A DNA stretch of 64,000 nucleotides, taken from Panax quinquefolius. Its lineage: Eukaryota; Streptophyta; Magnoliopsida; Apiales; Araliaceae. Of the stretch, positions 1 to 10,805 are shown in pieces. The stretch spans positions 13,301,327-13,365,326 of the forward strand of contig CM035156.1 of the NCBI GenBank assembly GCA_020205615.1, in the 5' to 3' direction. Under the pieces are notes generated by a model, which saw only the letters and a list, made by a program, of their open reading frames with translations, ran no database searches and had not been told where the DNA came from. Numbering within the stretch: position 1 is the first letter of the stretch; each line of letters begins with the position of its first letter. A program made the translations under genes and the position numbers.

Positions 1-739
1 TTCAGTAGTTTCCTTAAACATATCTATTCACTTATTTTCAGCTACTTGTTTCCTTTTAATTGATTTTATCGACTTCAAATCTCCAATTAGGTCAGTCAAT
101 CAATTATGGAATGCATAAGTTCAGCCTTATTTTGTTTAATCATATTCAGCCATATATTGCTACACAAGGTCTGATTAATAATTTTGTTTTCAAATAAAAG
201 ATATTTTCCTTTTTAAGATTAAGATACTTGTTCCTTTAAATTGATTTAATAGAGATATCGTTTAGCTCAATCAATTTAAGAAAACATGCAAAGATATAGA
301 TTCACGCTTTTCAAATATTACTTCCAAAATCTGTTTTGATAATCAGTTTTCAAATAAATGTTATTTACTTTTAATTTATGAAAACATAATTATCTATTAT
401 CATGCTATCATGCAATGCAATCCTAGAGCTTTGAATGAAAATATATTTAAAGCTAGGATTTTACATGATATCCTAGTGACACAATGTTTGTTGCTTCAAT
501 CCAAGTACTTTTTCACGATCACTTTAATTAATGTAGTTGTTCCAATGCAGTCTGCTATATAGGGGAGATATTCATTCTGTTATATAAACCTTGAAGATAT
601 AAAGCCATAAGGATTAGTTCATAAGTCAAGTCATCATCAAAACCAAGGGATGGAAATTTATCAAACCAACATTAATTTGTTATGTGTTCTTCTATTCATC
701 AATTTCTAGAAAAAAATGAGCTAAGTTATTAAATATCAG
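1..739. other. AT-rich DNA upstream of first recognised exon
   Basis: No coding segment, repeat or RNA gene could be recognised here. The next exon opens at a 3' splice site (ATATCAG|T, AG at 738-739) and its frame runs back only to a TGA at 717-719 without an ATG, so this stretch is best read as intron or 5' flank of the hydrolase gene. Earlier exon(s), which in homologues usually carry an organelle-targeting peptide, are either here unrecognised or outside the window. Confidence 0.5.
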
Positions 740-1090
740 TTTGTCTAACAACCAATTTGCATGTGTTCAGACTAATAATTGGCAATGGCAATTCAAGGAT
801 AATTCTATCAACATCTATTATGAGGAACATGAAAAGGAAAGCACCGAACCTACTAAGAATATACTTATGATACCAACAATTTCGGATGTTAGCACCGTTG
901 AAGAATGGAGATTAGTGGCTAAAGACATTGTTCAACGAGTTGGTAAAGTTAATTGGCGGGCTACGATTATTGATTGGCCTGGTCTAGGTTACTCTGATAG
1001 GCCAAAGCTGGATTACAATGCTGATGTTATGGAGAAATTTCTAGTTGACTTCATCAATGCACCCAATAGTCCAATAAGCAGCTTCGATGG
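740..1090 (+). CDS. alpha/beta-hydrolase superfamily protein, N-terminal exon
   Basis: This exon encodes the first half of an alpha/beta-hydrolase-fold protein of a plant family usually predicted to be plastid-targeted; substrate unknown. It reads through VQTNNWQWQFKDNSINIYYE, an early strand with ILMIPTISDVSTVEEW (the place of the usual HG oxyanion-hole motif, here without a clear HG), and ATIIDWPGLGYSDRP, a strand-turn typical of the fold before the nucleophile elbow. It starts after the acceptor AG at 738-739; there is no in-frame ATG, so the true start lies in an earlier exon. The donor is probably GG|GTATAA at 1091. That leaves the exon in phase 2, whereas the next recognisable exon needs phase 1: a one-base conflict (see findings). 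The exon is clean and free of stops, unlike the retroelement DNA downstream. Family assignment is confident; boundaries less so. Confidence 0.8.
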
Positions 1091-1581
1091 GTATAAAGAG
1101 CATTAGGTTTTACATTTTTATTCAAAATTATCCTATATGGAGCTTAATTGTAGTAATTCTGTCATAAAAATAATATTACACTTCCTTTAATGAGTTCTGA
1201 TGCCATGTCATGATCTAATCTTGCATAAAGTTGCTTATTTTCTGAATTAATCTTGGTAATTTTCTACTTAACAACTTAATCTGACTTTTGTGAAGTTTAT
1301 ACTTTGTGAATCTCTGGTTCTTAATTGTGACGAATACTCCGTGTATAACTACCATGTTCATCAATAAGTTATCTTTTGTTTTGAACTTTTGCATTTATAT
1401 TTTTGGCCATTTCCTTGTTGCGAGGAACAGACTTCATGATTAATATGTCATTTACCTTATTCGGATTTTGTTGCGCATCTCAGTTAATTTGTAGAGTTAA
1501 GTTTACTTCCAGCTTTTTTGGTGCTAATTATTAATTAATTATAAATTCTGACGTTAGGAATATGATTTTGTGTTTCCTTTT

Positions 1582-1690
1582 TGTAAGGCCAATGTTCGAA
1601 AAAGCTAAAATCGGTACGAGGCGTTTTTCTCTGGGCTATGCGAGGCGTAAGCCTTGAGGCGGAGCGAGGCGGAAGCCTTGATTTAAAGAC
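1582..1690. repeat. hAT left end: target duplication, terminal and subterminal repeats
   Basis: The 8-bp target duplication TGTAAGGC occupies 1582-1589; its partner at the right end differs at one base. The terminal inverted repeat begins CAATGTTCGAA at 1590-1600. It is followed at 1615-1685 by clustered GAGGCG / AAGCCTTGAGGCG motifs, GC-rich in an otherwise AT-rich region, which resemble the subterminal transposase-binding repeats of hAT elements. Confidence 0.85.
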
Positions 1691-1859
1691 ATAAAAGTCC
1701 CCAAAAAATTATGAAAAAATACTAATAAAATCATAAAATAATTCATCATTACAATTAAGGTCATAGGAGACATAAATAACCAACGTCATAGTAATGTATC
1801 ATTACAAAACATCAAAACAACATAATATCATCAAGTACTTATATAGTGATCATCCATCA

Positions 1860-4574
1860 CTATGTAAGTAATGTATCATTTGTATCTAGCGACTTGAATA
1901 ATGGATCAAATCCTAGATCATCATCCCCATCACCATCATCACTATCATCACTAAGAGGATCCTCCATGGAATCATCATCGTATCTAATTGCTCATCATCC
2001 TCCTCATTATCGGTGCTTTAAGATCCTCAAACTCAGTTCTTCATCAACCAATTGCAATCCCTTCCCTTTATCTATAAATAAACAAGTGAATATATATTTA
2101 ATCGAAATGAATATGTTTTTTTAAAGAACACTTTAAAGGCAATTTAAGTAATGACACTAACCTTTTGAAATAGTTTTTGATGGCAAAGTGTTTCTCTTTC
2201 TCTTTTGACTTCCTTGTTTACTACTTGTTCCCCGAGCCCTCGCCTCCAAATGTAATCTCCCTCGTCTCTTCTCCCCAATTGTCTTCTCATTCCCACGAGG
2301 TCCTTTCACCCTCCTCCATATCATCATTCCGTAAGTCGGTCCGATATATTTTCATCATTTTCCCCCATAATCCACTCCTACTATCGGATGACACATTTTC
2401 ATCAACCAATAGATCTTCTTAGATTAATGCCTTTTTTCTTGAGATTAGATCTTTCAATTTTTGTTGTACATAATGTAAAGCCGATGAGTTAAGCCTGGAT
2501 GCGAGAAAGTCGATTCCTTCTCTTTTATGTATCTATATTACAAGTAATTTAGCATTAGTGACAATGTAGGATCTCATAAAATCTTAATAAATGATTTATA
2601 TGATTATATCTAGTAAATACCGACCGAAGTACTCCAATTACGCTCATACCAAGATGAGCAAGTTAAACTCTTAATCTTTCCGCAAAGTTTCTTAATTTCG
2701 AGCTTCATCTCCATACGCGATCCACCAATCATTTGGATCGATATTAAAACATATGTCAATCTTCTTTGGTACACGTTTAATCAAAATGAAAGCATAACCA
2801 GACATTAATCAACGGTACTTACGGGAGCACGTTTTCTTGCGTGTTTACGGCATTTGTGTAGTAAATAACCTTGCCTCAATCGGAATGCATCCAATTGCAA
2901 ATCGCCTTTCTCTCTTTCCACAAAGATTAGGAATAAGCTTGTCCATACATGAGTACAATCCCACTTTAACTTCGCATTGGCATAGAAATTATCTTCATAT
3001 TGAAACTGAGGATTCAAATAATATGCAGAAGCGTGCAAATGCCGATGTAACTGATTATCCCACTTAGCATCTATTATGCTCCATATCTCTTTATAGGCCC
3101 CCTCCTCATTATCTAGATTTTTTGCAATCTCTTCTTTTGCATTGTCTATGGCACCATATAAAATCCCATTCCTAAGACCTTCTCCGAATCGCCATCCTCA
3201 ATACACCTACTTAGAGGTTTTGTGGTCTTAATTGCATATCCCACACTACCCCAAAAAGTCCTATCACTTAGTATGATTTTTCTCGCCTCCTTACCTTCAG
3301 GTTTTTTTGCCCAAGCACAATTTGCCCACTTCCTAGATGTAAACATAGCCTCCAAAGGTGTCTCAAACTATGCGTACTACTGCAGTTAAATAAGCGATGG
3401 CAAATCTAGTGGCAAATTGGTCGAAACAAGGTCTTTATTAGTGTTTGCCCTCATCAATGCCAAAACCCATCCATGATTATATATGAAGTTGCCTACCTAC
3501 ATAATGAATAAAAATAATAATAATTCAAGTATTCATTGAATAAAAAAATTAGATCCAAATAATAATAATAGTAATTACCTTCTTTGTCTTTGTCAAAGCA
3601 TTTTTATATGTTGAGGCAACTCTCCAAGCTTCTCAAGCATCAAATCAATGCAATGCTGCACACACGGTGTCCACTACATCACGTGGCCTCTTCTCCATTA
3701 ACATCCTTCCCGTAGCGCTTTATAATTTGATGCATTGTCTGTGACTACTTGAATGACAAGGTCTTCTCCCACTTCCTCAACAACCTCATCAAGTAGTTTA
3801 AACATCAAAGTAGCATCTTTAATTGCATCAGATGCATCAACAGATTTTAAAAATACAGTTCCATGGAGGTTGTTTATAAGAAAATTTATTAGCTGTCTTC
3901 CCCTAATATCTTTCCAACCATCCGACAAGATTGACACCCCCGTATGTGCCCAAGTCTTTTTGACCTCCTCAACAAAGGCCTTTGTAGTCTTCTCTTCCTC
4001 CTTCAATATCCAAGAACTAAGCTCGTATGGGGTAAGGGGTTTCAAAGCACGACCATAGTTCCCAATAGATCGACACATATTTATAAATGAAGGACTATCA
4101 GCAACATTGAAGGGAATCCCGTTTTCAAAGAAGAATCGACCTATATCAAGACAGACTGCATTACGAGCCTCCTTTGAAAATACGGTACGCCTTGTAGTAG
4201 CATCATCATCACCAGCATCAACATCCACAACAACTCTGTCCATGGGTCCCCGAACCCACGCTTGAACCTCCCATTCCCAAGGATGGATGACTACCATAAT
4301 AAGACCCACTTTGTATTTTTTCAGCTTCATCTCTTTGTCTTTCCTCCTTGGAGTCCAAATTTTTCTTTATATATGAAGCAATCTCTTCCTTCACTTTGCT
4401 TGGTACTTTTTTGCAAGCCTCGACGTTACTGTGATTTCCCACAAGATGATTTTTTAATCTTGTAATCCCTCCTTTGCAAATTTTCTTACAAAAATTGCAT
4501 TCCACATATAAATGAGCTTTATTAACTCCAGGGGCTGCGGTGCCATATTTCCATGCAGGATCTTTCTTACCCAT
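1860..4574 (-). pseudogene. hAT transposase (BED finger, DUF659, dimerisation domain), decayed
   Basis: This encoded the transposase that cuts and pastes the surrounding hAT element. It starts with MGKKDPAWKYGT (ATG at 4572-4574) and a BED zinc finger with Cx2C and Hx4H (CNFC ... HLVGNH, about 4440-4520). After a frameshift near 4260 comes the DUF659 catalytic part, with SDGW and VTDNASNY carrying two of the acidic residues (about 3720-3930), then HCIDLMLEKLGEL near 3630. A GTAATT donor near 3578 and an acceptor near 3500 look like a genuine small intron. Next are NHGWVLALMRA (about 3440-3480), SRKWANCAWAK (about 3300-3340) and HASAYYLNPQF (about 3005-3035). The C-terminal hAT dimerisation signature CSSWYERNWS is at 2630-2665 and an acidic Asp/Ser-rich tail ends at TAG, 1860-1862. 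Several frame changes mean no full protein is made. Confidence 0.85.
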
Positions 4575-4637
4575 AATCTTAATTCACTGTAATAATAAAA
4601 TCAATTGTTATTGACAGTCTAAAAAATCAAATAGAAT

Positions 4638-4860
4638 TATAAACTATAATTGTTATACACTATAAGTCTATAATTGTAAACTATAATTGTTATACATTAA
4701 CTTATACACTATAATTATACACTATAATTGTTATTCACTATAATTGTACAATAAACTATAATTGTTAAACACTATAATTATACACTATAATTGTAAACTA
4801 GACTTGTTGTACACTGTAAACTATAATAGTTATTGTAAATTTGTAATACACTGTAAAAGA
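4638..4860. repeat. ACTATAATTGTTATAC tandem repeats upstream of the transposase
   Basis: About ten imperfect copies of an 18-bp unit around ACTATAATTGTTATACACT, some partly inverted, lie directly 5' of the transposase start on the minus strand. They could be promoter DNA or subterminal repeats of the element. Length and phase drift between copies is typical of slippage. Confidence 0.7.
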
Positions 4861-5217
4861 AAGAAAAAGAACTGTCAAGACTCAAGAAAGAAAGAGACGA
4901 AACAAGAAATGTAACTTCAAATTAAGCTAATCGTTACATAAAAAAACCTCAATCGAAGAAACCCGATCATGATCGTCGAAGGAGAACTGTCAGTCGATCG
5001 AAGAACTGTCAGTCGGCGAAGGAGAACTCTCGATTGAAGGAGAAGGAAGGAGAAGGAACTCAGTGACTCAGTCGGAGACTCTCGATCGGCGACTCTCGTT
5101 TGAAGGAGAAGGAAGTCTCGACTCTCGACGCGAGGAGATGGAGAAGCCCAGAAGAGGAAGTCAAGCAGAATAAGGTAATTTTTCAAAAGTTATCTGATAT
5201 TAGGGCTTTTTTTTTCG

Positions 5218-5402
5218 CAAACAAGGCGCACGCCTCGCGACACCTCAAAGCGCGACGCCACGAGGCGCAGGTTACGGCAGAAAATAGCGTGTTCTCGGCT
5301 GAGGCCAGATAAGGCGGAAGCCTCGCAAACTTTTTTCGTCGCCTACGCTTCTGGTAGGCGCCTCGGCGTCGTCTCGGCGCTATTTCGAACATTGTGCAAG
5401 GC
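5218..5402. repeat. hAT right end: subterminal and terminal repeats, target duplication
   Basis: GC-rich clusters (AAGGCGCACGCCTCG, CCACGAGGCGCAGG, GGAAGCCTCGC, GTAGGCGCCTCGGCG) mirror the left end. The terminal repeat TTCGAACATTG ends at 5394 and is followed by the 8-bp target duplication TGCAAGGC at 5395-5402. Confidence 0.85.
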
Positions 5403-5620
5403 TTATTGCAGTACTGTCATCTTTTACTGGAGAATGATTAACAGGCATAGTTGTAGAAGTTGAGGAAATTTTTCGCCCATTTTCTTAATCTCTTTTTCTT
5501 GATACATAGTCATTAAACCCTATTTTTAAGTTGTCTGTTCAAAATAAAGAGAATTCAAATTTTCTTTTTCGTCATTCTCTCGTTGTGGAGCCTCATGAAA
5601 ATTTCTTCTAGCTGCTTTCT

Positions 5621-5640
5621 CCCCCTCCCCCCCCCCCCCC
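5621..5640. repeat. near-pure C tract in the hydrolase intron
   Basis: Nineteen of twenty bases are C (one T). Such runs are slippage-prone and often miscounted in assemblies. Confidence 0.9.
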
Positions 5641-6073
5641 AGGCCCAGTGCTTGTTAGAATGTTGTCCAACTGGACTAGAGAAAGCCTGTACATAACTCT
5701 TCTTCTCTTCGATTTTCTTGGCTAAACGTTAAATACTTCAGGCGGTTCATCATTAGGTCCTTGCATTGAATATGTGTATTTTCTTTTTCACACATAAACT
5801 ATGAGTTCTTTGATGTTCTGGTACGGGTTAGCTCCATATCTTTTATCTTTTGAGAAAGATTAACCACTTTCGCCTCTGGTTGGTTTGAACGTGTCATGTT
5901 ATACTAATTTTTACATGATGGCGTTTTCATCGCAATTGGTTATTCTACATATAACTCTCAATATATAAGATTTTTCTATCTTTCTCAGATGAAACTTTTT
6001 AGAAAGCTATGCATCACTATGATCAGTTAAATTTGGTATGACCTTGGCTTATGTATTGATCTCTTAAAATTAG

Positions 6074-6233
6074 GGAATGACCTGGTTGTCTTTGGAGGAG
6101 GGCATGCTGCCACAATAGCAGTTCGCGCTGCAAAGAAGAATTTGGTGAAGCCAACTGTCATTGCTGCCATTGCACCCACCTGGGCTGGTCCCCTCCCCAT
6201 TGTGTTCGGTAGAGATTCCGACATGGAAACACA
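6074..6233 (+). CDS. alpha/beta-hydrolase superfamily protein, middle exon (nucleophile elbow region)
   Basis: The exon reads NDLVVFGGGHAATIAVRAAK, then TVIAAIAPTWAGPLPIVFGR and DSDMET. The FGGGHAA turn sits where alpha/beta-hydrolases have the Gly-x-Ser-x-Gly nucleophile elbow. The serine position is glycine, so a classical serine-hydrolase mechanism is doubtful; this appears to be a feature of the family rather than damage here (inference). The acceptor AG is at 6072-6073 and the donor GT at 6234-6235. The exon ends in phase 2 and joins the next exon in frame (CA|G, Gln) across a 173-bp intron, 6234-6406. No other AG upstream within the open frame could serve as acceptor. Confidence 0.85.
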
Positions 6234-6406
6234 GTAATCTTATACTCCTTATCTCAGTTAAGATGGACACATTTTGCCACTCAATTATCAAGAAAATGAC
6301 ATTGCCACAACAAACTGTGTGTTTTGAGCTGCTAACTGACTCGTAAGGATTATAATATCCGTAGAATATTCTATATAAACACAAATTATTTCGAATAATG
6401 TAACAG

Positions 6407-6875
6407 GTATGGGCTACTTAGGGGAACGTTAAGGGCCCCTGCTGTAGGTTGGATGATGTACAATGTTCTTGTCAGCAATGAGAAGTCAATCCAGTCGCAG
6501 TACAAATCACACGTTTATGCAGATGCTGAAAATGTGACGCCAAGTATTATTGAAAGCAGATATGAACTGACAAAACGGAAAGGAGCCCGTTATGTGCCTG
6601 CTGCTTTCTTAACTGGTCTTCTTGACCCTGTCAAGTCCCGCGAGGAATTCGTTGAACTCTTTGCAGGGTTAGAGGGGAGATTACCGGTTCTAGTTATGTC
6701 GACAGCAGGTGCTCCCAAAAGGTCCAAGGCAGAAATGGAAGTTCTCAGGGAAGCCAAAGGGGTGATTAAATTTGTTGAGGTTCCGGGGGCTCTCCTTCCG
6801 CAGGAGGAGTATCCTACTATCGTTGCAGAAGAGCTTTACAGGTTCTTGCAGGATAATTTTGAGCTGAAGGCTTAA
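6407..6875 (+). CDS. alpha/beta-hydrolase superfamily protein, C-terminal exon
   Basis: The last coding exon follows acceptor ACAG at 6403-6406 and runs to TAA at 6873-6875. It begins YGLLRGTLRAPAVGWMMYNV, continues through a helical cap-like part (YELTKRKGARYVPAAFLTG, LDPVKSREEFVELFAGL), then the strand RLPVLVMSTAGAPKRSKAEM, where the family normally places its acidic residue, and ends KFVEVPGALLPQEEYPTIVAEELYRFLQDNF. The PGAL site corresponds to the usual Gly-His (catalytic His) turn but has no His, which together with the Gly in the nucleophile elbow points to a non-classical or non-catalytic hydrolase fold. Codon use is ordinary and no frameshift is visible. Confidence 0.88.
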
Positions 6876-7977
6876 AATGTTTACAACGCTAGGGGTATTT
6901 GGCCTGTCAAGGGCATAGGTAAATGATTCTTTCCCCTTGTATTATAATCCAATTAGCTTATTATATTTTCCATTAATTGTCATTAGGGTTCTATGAGACC
7001 AAATATAGTTTCTCCAAATGTGTACAATTTTACAGTTCTTCCATTCACAGAGTTAAAGACTACTTTTTTTGTTGATTAGAATAAAATAATATACTTCTAT
7101 TTTTTGTCAAAACAGAAGTTCATAAGTAGGGCAGGATCACATTAGCCTAGATGCCATGCTGCAGTCCTATAATGTCTAAAGTATACATGAAATGTTAGAG
7201 GTGCAATACCTCTTAGGACTTCATCTCCGAAATCTAACTTTTCACAAGTTCATTGTTGTCCTCACTAAAGGGAGTGCCTAAAGTTTTATATTGATTGAGA
7301 TTTTCTATATAATAGTGCAAAGTTTTAATTTTGTTTTAGTTTTGTATCTTGAAGATCATTTTTTTTTTGCTATATGCCTATATCTTGAAGATCATTTTGA
7401 AGTGTTATTTCCCATAAAATGTTAAAAATCCTCTCTGGGAAGGAAATTTGAGCAGAGAAAGAGCCGCGGAGGGTATGTTTCATAAAACTAGTGAAGATTT
7501 TTAAAAGATTTATTTTCCTTGTTGGGGTAATATTTTGATTTGCATGTAGGCCAAATTATCCTACCACTTGAGTTGCAATTTGGCCGTAAACTTCATGTTG
7601 AAAATTTCTCGCTCCCAGTTTTGTAATGCATGAACTTGGCTGCAGTCTGTGCGTTTTCGACCATTCTCCAATCTCCATACTGCTTCCCGTGACGATGTAA
7701 TAGGCTTCCCACTTCCAAGTTCAAAAACCATGTTTTAATCAACACTAATAGTTGTGTAGATTTTCTACTCTTCCAGAGTAACGGTAATAATCAGCATGGA
7801 TACGTGAAGGAACAGATTAATGTCTAGCAATTGTCTTAGTGAACTACTCTGAAGAAAAGATTAAAGAGGGTGTTACTGTTTGTAAGAATTAATTCCTAAT
7901 CCAACCCTTGACACTTTCAGATCCTTTTTCAAAGATGCTCCCATTTTGAGAGGTATATAGAAATAGATGCATCCCAT
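6876..7977. other. 3' UTR and intergenic DNA, no gene seen
   Basis: This T-rich stretch follows the hydrolase stop. 3' UTR and poly(A) site must fall in the first few hundred bases (AATTAGCTTATTATATT near 6950 is AT-rich enough, but no unique signal stands out). A short duplication of ATCTTGAAGATCATTTT occurs at about 7345 and 7382. No coding potential was recognised. Confidence 0.5.
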
Positions 7978-8052
7978 TGCACCCCAAAACCCCACTCCAC
8001 CCAAAACCCCACCCCACCCCACCCAAAAAATAATAATAAATAAATAAATAAA
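7978..8052. repeat. low-complexity CCCCA-rich then AAAT tract
   Basis: CCCCAAAACCCC / CCACCC units are followed by AATAATAAATAAATAAATAAA. It is simple-sequence DNA; the CCCCAAAA unit is not the plant telomere repeat. Confidence 0.85.
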
Positions 8053-8147
8053 AAGTAGGTTGGTATTATGTCATGGCAGTATTCATAGATATAAGCAGAA
8101 AGTGTTGGGATGATTTTAAGGTGCCAATATTAGTTTAGGCTTGGTTA

Positions 8148-8236
8148 TGAATGCAAGTATAACAGCTTGTTTTTCTGTCAATGAGGGAGGGAGGGAGGTC
8201 ATGAAGGCAAGTATAATGCCCTGTTTTTCTGACAAT
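8148..8236. repeat. short direct duplication
   Basis: ATGAATGCAAGTATAACAGC...TTTTTCTGTCAA (8148-8182) recurs at about 8200-8236 as ATGAAGGCAAGTATAATGCC...TTTTTCTGACAA, separated by GGGAGG repeats. No function is evident. 8237-9418 otherwise holds only the microsatellite at 8678 and unremarkable intergenic DNA. Confidence 0.75.
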
Positions 8237-8677
8237 TCATGCGGGGAGAAAAATTCAGAGCCCCAAAATGGACACGTTTCATAGCCTTCAAAGTTGCTCA
8301 ATTTTTATTTTACTGTGTGTTCATCCGTTAAAGGAGGATGTTCATCCATTGACGGAGGATAATAGAATAGTTCAAGTTTTTCCAACCTCCATGTCTAGAC
8401 TTTTGAGTTGGAAAGATGAGGAAGTACTGATATAGGATATCAGTCTGAGTGGTCTATACTCTTGGTTTCTGTCCTCATTTAGGAAAATAGAAACTGTTAG
8501 CCTCATTTAAATCTCTATGTTTTCTTGATTTAAAATTTTTACATAATACTATAAGGATCGAGATTTTATTTTCCTTTTTCTAATTACTAGTATTATATGT
8601 CTCGGTTCTCTATTCTCTAATTCTAGTTCGATCTATTTATTGGTGATCAAATAAATTGCATAATCTGTAGTATGAAA

Positions 8678-8714
<37 letters not shown>
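8678..8714. repeat. compound microsatellite (CT)n(CA)n
   Basis: About nine CT units run directly into about nine CA units. Confidence 0.95.
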
Positions 8715-9418
8715 AGATTATTTATTAACATATAGTATATAGTGTAGAATTTGGTAATGAAAAGTTGTACTAAATGAACTCGGAGTGAGAAGTACAACCC
8801 TTCAAATATTTTAGAGGAATACTCTGATGGTTGATAGATTAAGTTAAAGAAATTTGGGGTAACTTAGGAGGATGGTCTGAGAGAGATTAGTTTAAAATAA
8901 GTTTGGTACAATGGCAATGAAATTTTAATAACGTGACGATTGAATTTATGATGAAAATGGAGTATATTATAACAGAAGTGAGAAAAGATAGCATGACTAG
9001 GACTTTAAATTGGAGCATGAACAAACATAGGATTTTAATTAAGATATTAATGGGTTGGAGGAGGATAATTAAAGAAAAAAGTTGTGACTCAGCTAAAAAG
9101 GTATGAAATTTGTTCTCTGTTGTCTCACTAATGGCCGCTGGTGCAGAAGTAGTAAATATTCGGAAGTATTGCTGTTGCTGGGAACTTCTAACCTGGACAT
9201 ATGTGAAAACCTTAATTTGTGTACTATTGATTGATTAAGGTAAAGCTGGCCGTACGTACCTCTAATGCGAGAGAGTTGTACTTCTGTTGACGTCAGCCCT
9301 CTCCCTTAACTACCTTTCTTTGTTGTTAGTTAGTATGAGAGAGAAGTGTGGGAAAAAAACAGAACCTCACTGTATGCACCAACGTATGAATTTTTAAACG
9401 AGTGCTTCTACTCAGACC

Positions 9419-9675
9419 AGGTGCAATTTTTTATTTTTTATATTTTTTTTTGTTTGTGACTCTTAAAAATATATAATATTTATTCTAACAGAAATTTTTA
9501 TAAAATTTAGTGTTTTAGGTATAATTTGGATATATATACAAAAATAGGGTTATACAGACAATATATTTTTGTATATGTATTCAAATTATACTTAAAACAC
9601 TATATTTTGTAAAAAAAATTTGTTAAAATAAATATTATATATTTTTCAAATAAAAAAAAATTGAAATTGTACAAT
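9419..9675. mobile_element. foldback/MITE-like inverted repeat
   Basis: The arms centre on a spacer near 9547-9560. The left arm (AAAAATATATAATATTTATT, then TAGTGTTTTAGGTATAATTTG) is matched in inverse by the right arm (CAAATTATACTTAAAACACTA, then AATAAATATTATATATTTTT). Weaker complementarity continues outward to GTGCAATTTTTT / AAATTGTAC. No ORF or clear target duplication is seen, so the family is not assigned. A partial relative lies at 10380-10440. Confidence 0.7.
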
Positions 9676-9879
9676 ATTTATGTCCAATAAAAATGTCCGC
9701 GAAGACTTCTTTTTAAATATAAGACAGATTTGAACTTGAAGTGATAGAGAAGAGAAGCGTGAAAGACTGAACATGGTACGAAATTTCATTAGTTTTAATG
9801 TTGAGGACAGTAGTTGTACTAGAAAAGGTGGATTTCAAATCAGCTTTAGAATGATCAACTTTTCATCGTCTCACCCATG

Positions 9880-9990
9880 GCTGCTGGTGTAACAGCATCT
9901 GAATTGATACATGTCTGTTGGTGTAGCAGCATCTGAATTGATACTGATTGACTGATTGACTGATGGACTGATGGACTGATGGTTAATTAA
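9880..9990. repeat. local duplications incl. (ACTGATGG)n
   Basis: AGCAGCATCTGAATTGATAC-like units occur twice, followed by ACTGATTG/ACTGATGG repeats (about five copies). The apparent minus-strand reading frame over this repeat has no recognisable protein. Confidence 0.8.
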
Positions 9991-10239
9991 AGCTAGCATT
10001 CGGAAGGTACCTAAAAGTAATAAGGTTGCCGTGTTTCTTAAGGCAATTGATTCATGATACAGGCGCAAGAACAGTTTGCTTTGAAAATTAGAAGGCCTGC
10101 CCTGTTTTAACCAAAAAAAATAAATGCAGTAGAATATGTATACACCGATTGTCTTCTTCAAAATAGATTATGTACGAGGTTTGTTCATGATATTTCCAGC
10201 ATATATGAAAATACATTATTTCCAGCATATATGCAATAC

Positions 10240-10242
<3 letters not shown>

Positions 10243-10281
<39 letters not shown>
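10243..10281. repeat. (AT)n microsatellite
   Basis: About nineteen AT units. Confidence 0.95.
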
Positions 10282-10283
<2 letters not shown>

Positions 10284-10379
10284 AGATAGATCCTGTCCAG
10301 ACTCCCGGATAGGTTAAAATGCGGATCAACTTTTTTTTTTTTGGCTTTTTTGTTTTAAAACAACTAAAAAAAATAATTA

Positions 10380-10440
10380 TGGAACTTGAATTTTTATATA
10401 ATACAGTGTTTTGGGTGTGATTTGGATACATATATAAAAC
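10380..10440. repeat. partial copy of the 9419-9675 foldback
   Basis: GAATTTTTATATAATACAGT followed by GTTTTGGGTGTGATTTGGAT and ACATATATAAAA parallels the left arm of the foldback about 900 bp upstream. Only one arm is recognisable. Confidence 0.6.
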
Positions 10441-10805
10441 ACATACGCATGCATCGCATCTGATAAGATTTAATTTTCAATCTGCAGTTTAATATGTAGG
10501 TGTCCGCACTATAATATTACAAATTTGATCTCGCTTTAATATTACGAACGCTAGGTATATAACATTTTTTTGAAAACATCATTTTTTATCGATCCATTCC
10601 AAATTTAATATTGTTAACGCTGAGTCTATTAATGATAATTCAAACGGTGTCGTTTTATAGTTAATCATCAATCTGCAGAATTAAACTACAGACTCTGAAT
10701 GTTATATAAAACGGATAGGTACTACGATCTATTTGCGTTCTTCAGAACATGAATTTTGGTAGACAACAACGATTTCGAACCAGAAGAGATCGATTTAAAA
10801 CTATT

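Larger units (their letters stand above)
1590..5394 (-). mobile_element. hAT-superfamily DNA transposon, 3.8 kb, structurally complete
   Basis: The element is bounded by 11-bp perfect terminal inverted repeats (CAATGTTCGAA at 1590, TTCGAACATTG ending at 5394) and an 8-bp target duplication with one mismatch (TGTAAGGC / TGCAAGGC), the hallmark of hAT elements. Both ends carry GC-rich AGGCG/CGCCT subterminal repeats. The transposase gene runs on the minus strand from 4574 to about 1860 and is damaged, so the copy is probably immobile unless supplied in trans. The single TSD mismatch and the frameshifts suggest an old insertion. It lies inside an intron of the hydrolase gene, in antisense orientation to it. 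Confidence 0.9.
1091..6073 (+). other. large intron of the hydrolase gene with a hAT insertion
   Basis: About 5 kb separates the first and second recognised exons. 1091-1589 and 5395-6073 are ordinary T-rich intron sequence; the middle 3.8 kb is a hAT transposon. Without it the intron would be about 1.2 kb. The acceptor is TTAG|GG at 6070-6073. Both flanking exons keep sense, so the insertion has not obviously destroyed the gene. Confidence 0.75.

Noticed and set aside
2837..3067. Plus-strand frames across 1846-4465
   Set aside because: They are shadows of the minus-strand hAT transposase, whose motifs fit a known family.
7978..8052. Possible telomere-like repeat (CCCCAAAA)
   Set aside because: Plant telomeres are CCCTAAA; this is low-complexity DNA that grades into AAAT repeats.
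9871..10161. 96-codon open frame (-)
   Set aside because: It is made of a short tandem repeat (SVNQSIS-like) and has no family resemblance.
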